Virus record (IMG/VR): IMGVR_UViG_3300050821_008370
Span: 1 to 41,110 of that record
DNA from: a virus
Reading direction: 5' to 3' (one strand)
DNA: 41,110 nt
Shown one piece after another: positions 1 through 6,208 of this stretch. Positions within the stretch are counted from its first letter, which is position 1. Each line of letters opens with the position of its first letter. Below the pieces are notes generated by a model. It was not told the DNA's origin, did not search any database, and worked only from the letters and a program-made list of their open reading frames with translations. The position numbers and the translations under genes were made by a program.

Positions 1-632
1 GGCATGCCCGGACGACCGCCAGGCAAACCCTGATCGGGACGAACCGGAGCGCCAGGCCCGGAGCCAGGCGGCCGATTGCCAGGCTGCGGCGGCTGACCCG
101 GGCGCGGCGGCTGCACCTCTGGATGCTCCGGAGCCTCGCCGCCGTCGTCAGGCCCCTCGACGCCGTAGTCCGGATCGACCGGCCGCTCGCCAATCTCGAT
201 CACCACGTAGCGATAGCCGACGCCCTCGATCGCCACCAAAGCCAGCGCGCGGCCCGGAGGAACATCGGGCGGCAACGGCGGCCACACGGTGCCCGGAGGC
301 GGATCGGGCGGAAGCGGCTCGACGCCGGGAACGTCCGGCAACCCCTGATCGGGATGCTCGGGATCGATCGGATGGATCGGCAGACCATGGTCCGGATGGA
401 GGTGCCCGCCCTCCGGAAGGCCCCAATCAGGATCGACCGGCAAGCCGCCGCCCGGAGGTTTGGGCCAGGTGTGCGGAGGACGACCGCCGCCCGGAAGGCC
501 TTGATCGGGACGCCCGGGACGCCCGCCGCCGGGACGGCCGGGACGGCCAGGACGCCCGCCGCCGGGAAGCCCCTGATCGGGATGCGCGGCGTCGTCGATC
601 GGCTGAATGTAGGCGTAAAATCCCTGACCCAT
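1..632 (-). CDS. Pro/Gly-rich PDQGLP-repeat protein (partial, runs off left edge)
   Basis: I do not recognise a function. The frame opens at an ATG (632-630) behind a strong GGAGG ribosome site six bases upstream and stays open to base 1, giving 210 codons with the C-terminus outside the window. The protein is built of degenerate repeats around HPDQGLPGGGRPGRP; PDQGLP occurs at least four times, with variants PDWGLP and PDHGLP. A short non-repetitive segment, ALALVAIEGVGYRYVVIEIGE, sits near residue 135, followed by Pro-rich sequence. Low-complexity proteins with PDN/PDQ-x-LP repeats are seen in other phage late regions, probably as virion or accessory proteins. It lies 18 bases downstream of the RHH gene, in the terminase operon. 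The real frame is the minus strand; the plus-strand open frame here is Arg-rich shadow. Confidence 0.8.
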   Translation of the reverse strand, partial: MGQGFYAYIQPIDDAAHPDQGLPGGGRPGRPGRPGGGRPGRPDQGLPGGGRPPHTWPKPPGGGLPVDPDWGLPEGGHLHPDHGLPIHPIDPEHPDQGLPDVPGVEPLPPDPPPGTVWPPLPPDVPPGRALALVAIEGVGYRYVVIEIGERPVDPDYGVEGPDDGGEAPEHPEVQPPRPGQPPQPGNRPPGSGPGAPVRPDQGLPGGRPGM

Positions 633-650
633 GCGCGTCCTCCAGTTTGG

Positions 651-998
651 TTAAGCGGCTTCCCGTTGATGACCCGTCTCCCGTGACGAGCGGGCGTCGC
701 ACGGCGTCAAATACGCGCCCCGCGTCTCGTCGATCAGCCGCCGCAGAATGTCGCTGACCGAAACGCCGTACCGCCGCGCCAAACCGTTCAGCCATTCCAA
801 CTGTTCCGGACTGACGCTCAGCGTCACTCGATCGGCGCGAATCCGAATCCCATGCGTGCTCATCTTCGTCACGCTAGCAGATTGGGGTTGAGCTAAACAA
901 GCCCTCGAATGCGACCCCGGACCCGCATCCGACAGCGCCCCCGCCATCAGCCCGTTGAGCGCAAGCCACACCCCCTCGAGGTTCTCAGACGAGCCCAC
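651..998 (-). CDS. Ribbon-helix-helix (CopG/Arc-like) DNA-binding protein
   Basis: Predicted small DNA-binding protein of 115 residues. Residues about 57-92 (RVTLSVSPEQLEWLNGLA, then RYGVSVSDILRRLIDET) have the pattern of an RHH fold: a short beta strand, helix, turn and second helix. The GTG start at 998 is chosen because a perfect AAGGAGG lies seven bases upstream. An internal ATG (MSTHGIRIR) has a much weaker site. The start overlaps the end of the large terminase by 14 bases, so the two are translationally coupled. RHH proteins usually bind operators as dimers. A role as a late-operon regulator or packaging cofactor is inference. The N-terminal 45 residues outside the RHH are unremarkable. 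Confidence 0.72.
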   Translation of the reverse strand: MGSSENLEGVWLALNGLMAGALSDAGPGSHSRACLAQPQSASVTKMSTHGIRIRADRVTLSVSPEQLEWLNGLARRYGVSVSDILRRLIDETRGAYLTPCDARSSRETGHQREAA

Positions 999-2316
999 GA
1001 ATTTTCCTCCTTAAGCGCCGGCCAAAGGACAGCGCGCTCGACAGCGCCGTCACATGCGGCAACCCCACCGCCACCGTCTTCAGCGCGTCCGCGCCATGGC
1101 TGTGATCGTCATGCACCGGCGTGCCAAACTTCGATTTCTTGTACCCCCGGAGCCGCGCCAGACCCCGCCGACAGCGCTCTTCGTCGAACCAGCTTATCCC
1201 CAGAATTCCGCGCACCGCGCTCACCCCGTCGGCGTCGCTCACCCGTTCCGCGGTCAAAATCGGCACCGGGGTCGCGTCCATCAGCCCGAAACGCCGGCTC
1301 TCGCCCGAAATCCATTCTCTGGCTTCCACGTCATGGGGCAGGATATGCGCCTTGAACGGCACCCCCCAAGCCTTCGCCTTTTGATCCAGAATATTCAGGT
1401 AATGCTCGCCCTTGTGCCCCCGATCCTCAATGTAATCGACGAAATGGATCGCCTTGCCCACCAACTGAAACACCCAAATGCAAGTAAAATCATGGATCCC
1501 AATGTCCCAGCCGGTGATTAGCGTGCCGCTGAGATTGACCGGAACACTGGTGATCCGATGCTGCGTGGCGAGTGAATTCAAGCTCTCGGTGTAATACGCG
1601 CCCTCGACCGGCGCGTCGAAAGCATTGAGCATTTCTCTGGCGTATTCGTCCGCCGGCATATCCCGCGTCAACTCGCGTTGCTCTTCGAAAGAGAGCGCGT
1701 CTTCTCCGGTGTCGGTGATCTTGATGTCGAACACATCCCAGGCCGGATCGTCTTCAGCCTTGAGCTTGACGGCGTGGAAATGGTCGTCGCCGTTGCTGGT
1801 GCCGGAAATGACCGCGAATCCGCGATAATCAGCCAAGGTTGGACGGACGACGGACGTCCAGGCCCGAGCGTTAAGGAGGGGATACTCGTCAAGCACCGCG
1901 CCATCGAGGTAAATGCCCCGGATCCGCTCATAAGCCTGCCCGCCGCCATACAGCCGGATCGTCGCCCCATGGGGGAAGATCACGGTGAGCTCGCCCTCGA
2001 GAAACCGCACCCCGGGATAGCCGCCAGCGTAATACTTGAGATAGGCCCAACATAAATCCTTCACCTGGTCGAAACTCGGCCCAACATACGCGTAACGCGG
2101 CGGCGGATGCCGTCTCGGATTGCTGAGAGCCGCCCGAATAAGCTGGTTGACGAGCGCCACCGTCTTACCCGCGCGTCGATGCGCAACCGCGAATATCCAC
2201 CGCTTTTGACTGGCGTGTAGAGGTCGAAAGTGAGGGCGCGGAATGTAGGGGATGATCGCGGGCTGAAGAACCGCTTCCGGCGCGTCGACGAGATCGATGT
2301 CCTCATCGCCGTTCAC
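985..2316 (-). CDS. terL: Terminase large subunit (packaging ATPase/nuclease)
   Basis: Motor that pumps DNA into the prohead through the portal and cuts the concatemer. It has 443 residues, normal for the family. Visible motifs: Walker A AHRRAGKT at 45-52; Walker B AVLDE at 140-144 after IYLDG; a coupling motif SGTSNG at 171-176; and RNase H-like nuclease acidic residues in GWDIG (269-273), PHD (327-329) and the C-terminal HDDHSHGADAL (402-411). The ATG overlaps the stop of the small subunit by four bases (ATGA), which fixes the start. The RHH gene follows with a 14-base overlap. The portal normally found next to it is not in the window. Confidence 0.95.
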   Translation of the reverse strand: MNGDEDIDLVDAPEAVLQPAIIPYIPRPHFRPLHASQKRWIFAVAHRRAGKTVALVNQLIRAALSNPRRHPPPRYAYVGPSFDQVKDLCWAYLKYYAGGYPGVRFLEGELTVIFPHGATIRLYGGGQAYERIRGIYLDGAVLDEYPLLNARAWTSVVRPTLADYRGFAVISGTSNGDDHFHAVKLKAEDDPAWDVFDIKITDTGEDALSFEEQRELTRDMPADEYAREMLNAFDAPVEGAYYTESLNSLATQHRITSVPVNLSGTLITGWDIGIHDFTCIWVFQLVGKAIHFVDYIEDRGHKGEHYLNILDQKAKAWGVPFKAHILPHDVEAREWISGESRRFGLMDATPVPILTAERVSDADGVSAVRGILGISWFDEERCRRGLARLRGYKKSKFGTPVHDDHSHGADALKTVAVGLPHVTALSSALSFGRRLRRKIRGLV

Positions 2317-2834
2317 GGTTTATCGTCAGGTGAAGGCGGTGAAGGGCTTTCCGGTTTCGAGGGTATAGAACTCGGATGCAGTTCGATCACGTTTCGTCCC
2401 ATCGCCGGCGGCCCAATGACCGTCCCATCCGCCCACTGAACCGGCGGAAGGTTGAGATTGATGACAGGGCCAGCAAGCGCGTTCGCCTGCGCCGTCTCGC
2501 CGGGGTCTGAGCTCGCCCAGCCCAACGGACGCGCGTTTTTGCTGTTGAGCACATACCGGATCGCCCAATCCACCCGCCGGTTGTCCTCGTCATCGAGGGC
2601 TTGGGCGAGCTTGGATCTCGCCTTGTCCGCCAGCCGCATGTCCATCTCCCGAACCACAGCCCGAGCGCGCGAGGAGCGCTCGATAAATTTTCGCAGGATC
2701 AGCGAGCCAACCTTGAGACGCTGCGAGGCGGCGGTGATGTCGCCCTCCGCCTCGACCAGCGCAGCGCAAACCTCGTCCGCGGTGAGCGGCATGTCGTCCG
2801 GACGCGTTGACCAGGGATAGGCCGGAAGGCTCAT
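2313..2834 (-). CDS. terS: Terminase small subunit
   Basis: DNA-recognition subunit of the packaging motor, 173 residues, inferred mainly from its position directly before the large subunit with an ATGA overlap. Residues about 18-50 (LTADEVCAALVEAEGDIT, then AASQRLKVGSLILRKFIER) fit the N-terminal helix-turn-helix of small terminases. A charged helical stretch (VVREMDMRLADKARSKLAQA) would be the oligomerisation core, and a Pro-rich disordered tail ends in PSKPESPSPPSPDDKP. A GAGGA ribosome site precedes the ATG. It is the first gene of the leftward operon, facing the 2835-3207 control region, where a recognition site for it could lie. Confidence 0.85.
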   Translation of the reverse strand: MSLPAYPWSTRPDDMPLTADEVCAALVEAEGDITAASQRLKVGSLILRKFIERSSRARAVVREMDMRLADKARSKLAQALDDEDNRRVDWAIRYVLNSKNARPLGWASSDPGETAQANALAGPVINLNLPPVQWADGTVIGPPAMGRNVIELHPSSIPSKPESPSPPSPDDKP

Positions 2835-2893
2835 GGATCCTCAATCGAGGCCTGATGACCCCAGCGTTGTAAGCCGTTTTCCCCCGTCAAGGA

Positions 2894-2926
2894 ACAATAC
2901 TGAACCGGTTCCATACAACGTATTGT
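2894..2926. promoter_or_regulatory. Nested palindromes upstream of terS (operator candidate)
   Basis: A 7-base inverted repeat, ACAATAC (2894-2900) and GTATTGT (2920-2926), encloses a perfect 8-base palindrome AACCGGTT (2903-2910). A smaller ATAC-AAC-GTAT dyad overlaps the right arm. The set lies 60-90 bases upstream of the terS start. Symmetry and position suggest a protein-binding site such as an operator or packaging signal; no function can be shown from sequence. Confidence 0.45.
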
Positions 2927-2943
2927 GCATGGGGATTAGTTTT

Positions 2944-2965
2944 GGGCGGGGCGGGGCGGGGAGGG
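2944..2965 (+). other. G-quadruplex motif
   Basis: Five G-runs of 3-4 bases (2944-46, 2948-51, 2953-56, 2958-61, 2963-65) are separated by single bases, the strictest form of the G4 consensus. The G-rich strand is the template strand of the leftward terminase operon. A further 7-G run is at 3000-3006, and the 2835-3207 intergenic region carries no convincing gene. Confidence 0.7.
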
Positions 2966-3113
2966 ACCGCGCCCGGGGCCCCAAAACAGAAAACCTCAAG
3001 GGGGGGCCTTCTGCATTTCCGCAATAGCGATTAAACCAAGGCAGATGTGTTGTAATTGCGCCTGCCAATAGCCCCTGCCCTAATGATAGTACTACATATA
3101 GTCGCACGATAAT

Positions 3114-3128
3114 GCATAGCTGCTATGC
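3114..3128. promoter_or_regulatory. 15-bp perfect palindrome (operator candidate)
   Basis: GCATAGC (3114-3120) and GCTATGC (3122-3128) are exact reverse complements around a single T. It sits between the diverging terminase and early operons, just upstream of the ACGCATGATA boxes, as expected for a repressor or activator site. Confidence 0.45.
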
Positions 3129-3135
3129 TAACATA

Positions 3136-3178
3136 ACGCATGATACGCACTTGATAAGACGCATGATAAGCTTATATC
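3136..3178 (+). promoter_or_regulatory. Early promoter region with two ACGCATGATA boxes
   Basis: ACGCATGATA occurs at 3136-3145 and 3159-3168, spaced 23 bases apart. A sigma70-like promoter can be drawn with TTGATA at 3151-3156, a 16-base spacer and TATATC at 3173-3178. It would start transcription just before the ribosome site of the 3208 gene. The unit TTGATA-(2)-ACGCATGATA recurs almost exactly at 5115-5131, so it is either a phage-specific promoter or an operator. Confidence 0.5.
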
Positions 3179-3207
3179 TCATTGGTAACACAGTGAGGTT
3201 TATGCTT

Positions 3208-3948
3208 ATGTCATCCGATCGTTTCTTCTCCGTCGATAGCCCCAAAGCCATCAAAGCGCAAGCGCTTGGCTGGCTCAACGCCATCAACTACATGGCTCCT
3301 GCGAGCACCGCTGGCGTTGGCAATCTTTGCCCCCATGCGTCGCCTGGATGCTTAGCGCTCTGTCTCGGCTGGTATAGCGGCCAGGCCGCTATGCTCAGCA
3401 ATGACAAGCTCGAGACTGGCAGCAATGCGACGCGCAACTCGCGCGTTCGCAAGGCGCGTTTGTTCATGCAGGAGCGCCAAGAGTTCATGCGACAAATGGT
3501 CAGAGGCATTGAAGCTTGCGTTCGCAAGGCCAATCGCCTTGACCTTGACCTTTGCGTGCGACCAAACGGCGCAACGGATATTTCGTGGGAAGGCGTGCGA
3601 TATAATGGTATGACCATATTCGAGACGTTTCCTACTGTTCAATTCGTTGACTATACTAAGAATTACAAACGAATGCTTAGGTTCTGCAACCATATGCTAC
3701 CCAAGAACTATCATCTTACGTTCAGTCGAAGTGAGACAAACGAGGCCGAATGCGCCGACGTGCTTCGCGCTGGCGGCAATGTCGCCGTTGTTTCGTCACG
3801 CGAAATGCCGGCTGAGTATTTGGGTTATCCGGTGATTGATGGCGACAAGTCGGACCTGCGTCATTTGGACCCCAAGGCTTGCGTGGTGTGGTTGACGCCC
3901 AAGGGGCGCAAGGCGAAGCGCGACGCGTCGGGGATGGTGCTGCGATGA
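3208..3948 (+). CDS. DUF7227 / gp88-like phage protein
   Basis: 246 residues. It resembles a widespread phage family (DUF7227, related to mycobacteriophage gp88) whose biochemical role is not known to me. Supporting segments are the Cys cluster CPHASPGCLALCLG (C-x6-C-x3-C), CVRPNGATDISWE, VQFVDYTKNYKR, YHLTFSRSETNE, YPVIDGDKSDLRHLDP and a basic C-terminal KGRKAKRDASG. The Cys pattern could bind a metal or Fe-S cluster; this is inference. The open frame extends upstream to 3112, but 3208 (MSSDRFFS) is preferred: GAGG at 3195-3198 is nine bases upstream and the promoter at 3151-3178 lies just before it. The ATG at 3202 is a less well-spaced alternative. First gene of the rightward early operon. 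Confidence 0.8.
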   Translation: MSSDRFFSVDSPKAIKAQALGWLNAINYMAPASTAGVGNLCPHASPGCLALCLGWYSGQAAMLSNDKLETGSNATRNSRVRKARLFMQERQEFMRQMVRGIEACVRKANRLDLDLCVRPNGATDISWEGVRYNGMTIFETFPTVQFVDYTKNYKRMLRFCNHMLPKNYHLTFSRSETNEAECADVLRAGGNVAVVSSREMPAEYLGYPVIDGDKSDLRHLDPKACVVWLTPKGRKAKRDASGMVLR

Positions 3949-4178
3949 GTGCGAAACTTTCGCCCGCTGAGCTTCAGGCTCTGAGCTATTGGAAGCTGCA
4001 CAATGGGCGGCATTGGAAGCTCGAGCTTATGAAGGCTTGGGGCAACCACGACTATGGTCGTTCGTTGCCGAGTGATCATCCGGCGTTGTTGCATGGTTTG
4101 CGCAATCGTTTGGGTCCGACTTGGCTGGCGCGGTTCAGTTTGGATCGAGCGATAAAGATCGGGCATTCGGGAGATTGA
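3945..4178 (+). CDS. Small early protein, unknown
   Basis: 77 residues, unrecognised. The ATG overlaps the stop of the DUF7227 gene (ATGA), which indicates translational coupling. The sequence is helical and basic, with several Trp (YWKLHNGRHWKLELMKAWGN) and no membrane segment. It is followed within 15 bases by a GC-rich hairpin that probably ends this short operon. Confidence 0.6.
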   Translation: MSAKLSPAELQALSYWKLHNGRHWKLELMKAWGNHDYGRSLPSDHPALLHGLRNRLGPTWLARFSLDRAIKIGHSGD

Positions 4179-4190
4179 CAGAACGGGCGA

Positions 4191-4214
4191 GCCGGCGCGA
4201 TCCTTCGCGCCGGC
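4191..4214 (+). terminator. Strong hairpin after the first early operon (terminator candidate)
   Basis: GCCGGCGCG (4191-4199) and CGCGCCGGC (4206-4214) form a perfect 9-bp stem with a 6-base loop, 13 bases after the stop at 4178. Only a weak T-tract (GTTTCG) follows, so termination may be partial or Rho-assisted. Confidence 0.6.
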
Positions 4215-4238
4215 GTTTCGAGGTTCTCCGCTCTTCAG

Positions 4239-4262
4239 GCTTAGCAAATAGTCATGCTAAGC
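4239..4262. repeat. Inverted repeat GCTTAGCA / TGCTAAGC
   Basis: Perfect 8-base arms at 4239-4246 and 4255-4262 around an 8-base loop. It lies at the GC-to-AT transition between the first hairpin and the T-rich region. It could be an operator or a second stem of a terminator array. Confidence 0.45.
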
Positions 4263-4294
4263 AACAATCGACATAAAATATAATTACCCTACGG

Positions 4295-4377
4295 GTTCCG
4301 CGCGAGAGATTTTCTTTTTTTTTTCACTGACATGGATTTTCATGTTAGCTTTTTTTGCGTTTTTTTTCGCGCGGAAC
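4295..4377. other. Long inverted repeat enclosing T-rich tract (origin or regulatory RNA candidate)
   Basis: GTTCCGCGCGA (4295-4305) and TCGCGCGGAAC (4367-4377) are exact 11-base arms 61 bases apart. The interior is T-rich on the plus strand, with T runs of about 10, 7 and 8 bases, and contains a small dyad ACATG-GATTTT-CATGT. The stretch 4263-4441 is strikingly AT-rich in a GC-rich genome and holds no gene. Strand asymmetry and easy melting fit a replication origin or a structured transcript. Confidence 0.45.
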
Positions 4378-4390
4378 ACGTTACCTTTTT

Positions 4391-4408
4391 ATATTATTCG
4401 TATAATAT
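4391..4408 (+). promoter_or_regulatory. Palindromic -10 region before the 4442 gene
   Basis: ATATTAT (4391-4397) and ATAATAT (4402-4408) are perfect 7-base arms, and a consensus TATAAT -10 box (4401-4406) lies across the centre. No good -35 hexamer is visible, so an activator or a phage-specific factor may be needed. The expected start point is about 30 bases before the ATG at 4442. Confidence 0.45.
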
Positions 4409-4441
4409 TGCTTGTCTCGACACTTTGAAAGATTCTGAAAT

Positions 4442-5080
4442 ATGGAAAACCCCCTCGCGGACATGCTAGAAGGTTTGGCTATTCCGGATTACGGAAAGCT
4501 TTCGTTCGAAGAACAATGCGCATATTACGTTGCACTTTTGCCTTATAAGCTCGCAACCACGGGCGCAACCATGCGCTTCCCACCCGCAGCGGTTGCACAG
4601 GCCGCTGGCGTGAGCCAATCGACCATTTCGCTGCTATCGGACGCCGGCCAGGTCCGAGGCGGTCAATTGCGCTATCCGCGCGTGGCCGCCGAATACGCCA
4701 AGCTCGGACACGAAACCTTTGTCCACAAATATCTGACCCCGATCATTCGCGAGCGGCTGGCGCAAGCGCTCGACGATTGGAAGCGCCGCAAGCGCAATCC
4801 CGACGTCAACGAACAAGGCTACAATCCGCGCGCCAATCGCTACGTCGGCCGCCACGAATGGCCGAAAACCTCAATCGAGCTTCACGCCATATTCTACATC
4901 GACCTAGCGCATGATCGCGGCGGCTACCTGTGGTTCAATCTGAAACCGCGTCAGGACTTGCCCGAAATCCCGCTCCACCAAGCGATCGGGCAAGGCGATC
5001 CCGAGCGGGCCAATCGCGGCTTCGCCACCAGCGAAGACGCCTATCGCTGGGTCAAGGCCTACCTGAGCCCCAAGCTCTAA
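4442..5080 (+). CDS. Putative DNA-binding protein with N-terminal HTH-like segment
   Basis: 212 residues, family not recognised. Residues about 40-75 (MRFPPAAVAQAAGVSQST, then ISLLSDAGQVRGGQLRYP) look like a helix-turn-helix with a short wing. The rest is mixed alpha/beta with a basic linker (DDWKRRKRNPDVNEQGYNPR) and aromatic strands (GGYLWFNLKP). It stands alone between two AT-rich control regions, which suits a regulator acting on both sides, for example at the ACGCATGATA boxes; that link is inference. The ribosome site is weak (GAAAG). Stop at 5080 is followed by the next promoter region. Confidence 0.6.
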   Translation: MENPLADMLEGLAIPDYGKLSFEEQCAYYVALLPYKLATTGATMRFPPAAVAQAAGVSQSTISLLSDAGQVRGGQLRYPRVAAEYAKLGHETFVHKYLTPIIRERLAQALDDWKRRKRNPDVNEQGYNPRANRYVGRHEWPKTSIELHAIFYIDLAHDRGGYLWFNLKPRQDLPEIPLHQAIGQGDPERANRGFATSEDAYRWVKAYLSPKL

Positions 5081-5103
5081 CGAAAAATATTCCATCATTG
5101 CGC

Positions 5104-5144
5104 TTGACGCGCGCTTGATAAACGCATGATAGCCACCATATAGT
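5104..5144 (+). promoter_or_regulatory. Promoter region with third ACGCATGATA box
   Basis: Two overlapping sigma70-like readings exist: TTGACG (5104-5109), 17 bases, TGATAG (5127-5132); or TTGATA (5115-5120), 18 bases, TATAGT (5139-5144). ACGCATGATA is at 5122-5131, preceded by TTGATA just as at 3151-3168. It drives the early operon beginning at 5259. Confidence 0.5.
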
Positions 5145-5218
5145 ATTCATCGAAACAACGACTTGGCTGCCAAATCGCCCAACGCTAGTGGGAAAGAGGG
5201 CCGCAACGCCAGGCAAAT

Positions 5219-5243
5219 TGAGGCTCAGGACGGGCGAGCCTCA
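5219..5243 (+). promoter_or_regulatory. Leader hairpin next to the ribosome site
   Basis: TGAGGCTC (5219-5226) and GAGCCTCA (5236-5243) form a perfect 8-bp stem with a 9-base loop, ending two or three bases before the GGAG of the 5259 gene. The untranslated leader would be about 110 bases. Position suggests control of ribosome access or mRNA stability. Confidence 0.5.
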
Positions 5244-5258
5244 TAGGAGCTAACGCGC

Positions 5259-5438
5259 ATGACATTCGACCAATGCAAGCTTTACGCGCAACGCCAAGCG
5301 AATTCGCAAGGCATCACGCTCGTTATCTGGAATCTTAATCGGTTCAATCCGCTCTACGTCGTACGCAACTATCGCGAAGGCGATGAAAACAAGCCTGGCT
5401 TTGTCCAGCGCTTTTATCCGGAGACTATCGTTCGATGA
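5259..5438 (+). CDS. Small early protein, unknown (59 aa)
   Basis: 59 residues, unrecognised. MTFDQCKLYAQRQAN begins after GGAG about ten bases upstream, and the stop overlaps the next ATG (ATGA). The middle has hydrophobic and aromatic strand-like sequence (ITLVIWNLNRFNPLYVV), and the protein ends RFYPETIVR. First gene of the second early operon. Confidence 0.6.
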   Translation: MTFDQCKLYAQRQANSQGITLVIWNLNRFNPLYVVRNYREGDENKPGFVQRFYPETIVR

Positions 5439-5680
5439 GCAATCCTGACCGCCTGCAGCGTGAGGCGCAAGAGCACGCTGAAACCCTGGTCGAAGACCGC
5501 GGCCTCTTCAATGCGCTCGCTTGGGCCATTCATTGCGCCAACCGCACGACCGACGGCTTTTGGTCGCGCGTCGTTCAAGCCATCGAAGCGATCCGCGATG
5601 AGGACCGCGACAACGAAAACGACGACGATCCGGCCGCCGATTACGGCGATTGGAAGTTTCACCAGGAGCACGATCAATGA
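5435..5680 (+). CDS. Small acidic early protein, unknown
   Basis: 81 residues. Helical N-terminal half, then a very acidic stretch (DEDRDNENDDDPAADYGD). Coupled by ATGA overlaps on both sides. An acidic DNA-mimic-like role is possible, but nothing shows it. Confidence 0.6.
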   Translation: MSNPDRLQREAQEHAETLVEDRGLFNALAWAIHCANRTTDGFWSRVVQAIEAIRDEDRDNENDDDPAADYGDWKFHQEHDQ

Positions 5681-5895
5681 CCGACACGCTTGAGATCCGC
5701 CGGTTCGAACATGGCTCAATCTGGTGGGGCGTGTTCGACGTGGCCAAGGGTACGTTCGTCGCCAGCTATCCGGATCAAATCCACGCTTACGCCTGGGCGG
5801 TTGGCTACCTCAATGAGCATATTCGCCATTTAAAAGCGGACGCAGAGCGCTTGACAGAGACAAACAACGCTCTAAATAAGCGCATGAGCGCATAA
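5677..5895 (+). CDS. Small early protein, unknown
   Basis: 72 residues from the ATG at 5677, which overlaps the previous stop. A compact aromatic N-terminal part (FEHGSIWWGVFDV) is followed by a helix that may be coiled coil (HLKADAERLTETNNALNKR). No recognised family. Confidence 0.6.
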   Translation: MTDTLEIRRFEHGSIWWGVFDVAKGTFVASYPDQIHAYAWAVGYLNEHIRHLKADAERLTETNNALNKRMSA

Positions 5896-5938
5896 CCCTC
5901 GCGCGCTCATGCTTCAATCCTTCGAAAGGCCAACGCTC

Positions 5939-6208
5939 ATGAACCGCCAAGTCAACCCCGATTGCTGCTACGAAGCTGAAGACGGCACCATGTACATGCT
6001 TGAGCCTGTTCACGGCACGCCCGAATGGCGCGTCGTGAAGGATGGGCGCGGGCATCGAACCTTCACCTCCCTCGCCGCCGCCAAGGGCTGGCTCGAGCAT
6101 GTCCTCGAGCATCCCGAAAGCGACCAGCCGCGCGTGATCGTCGCCGGCAACGTCAGCGCCGACTTCAAGGCCAAGCTCGCCGCCGCGCTCAATGGAGGCA
6201 AGCGGTGA
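5939..6208 (+). CDS. Small early protein, unknown
   Basis: 89 residues. The start at 5939 (MNRQVNPDC) is chosen because AAAGG lies nine bases upstream; an earlier in-frame ATG at 5909 lacks a ribosome site. It has a small beta-rich core (YMLEPVHGTPEWRVVKDG) followed by two helices. The stop overlaps the GTG start of the next gene. Confidence 0.6.
   Translation: MNRQVNPDCCYEAEDGTMYMLEPVHGTPEWRVVKDGRGHRTFTSLAAAKGWLEHVLEHPESDQPRVIVAGNVSADFKAKLAAALNGGKR

Noticed and set aside
123-686. Plus-strand open frame at the left edge
   Set aside because: Arg-rich and antisense to the repeat protein, whose minus-strand frame has a strong ribosome site and regular repeats.
2966-3111. Minus-strand open frame 2841-3107 as a gene
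   Set aside because: It covers the G-rich control region and palindromes, has no ribosome site and shows no protein-like pattern.
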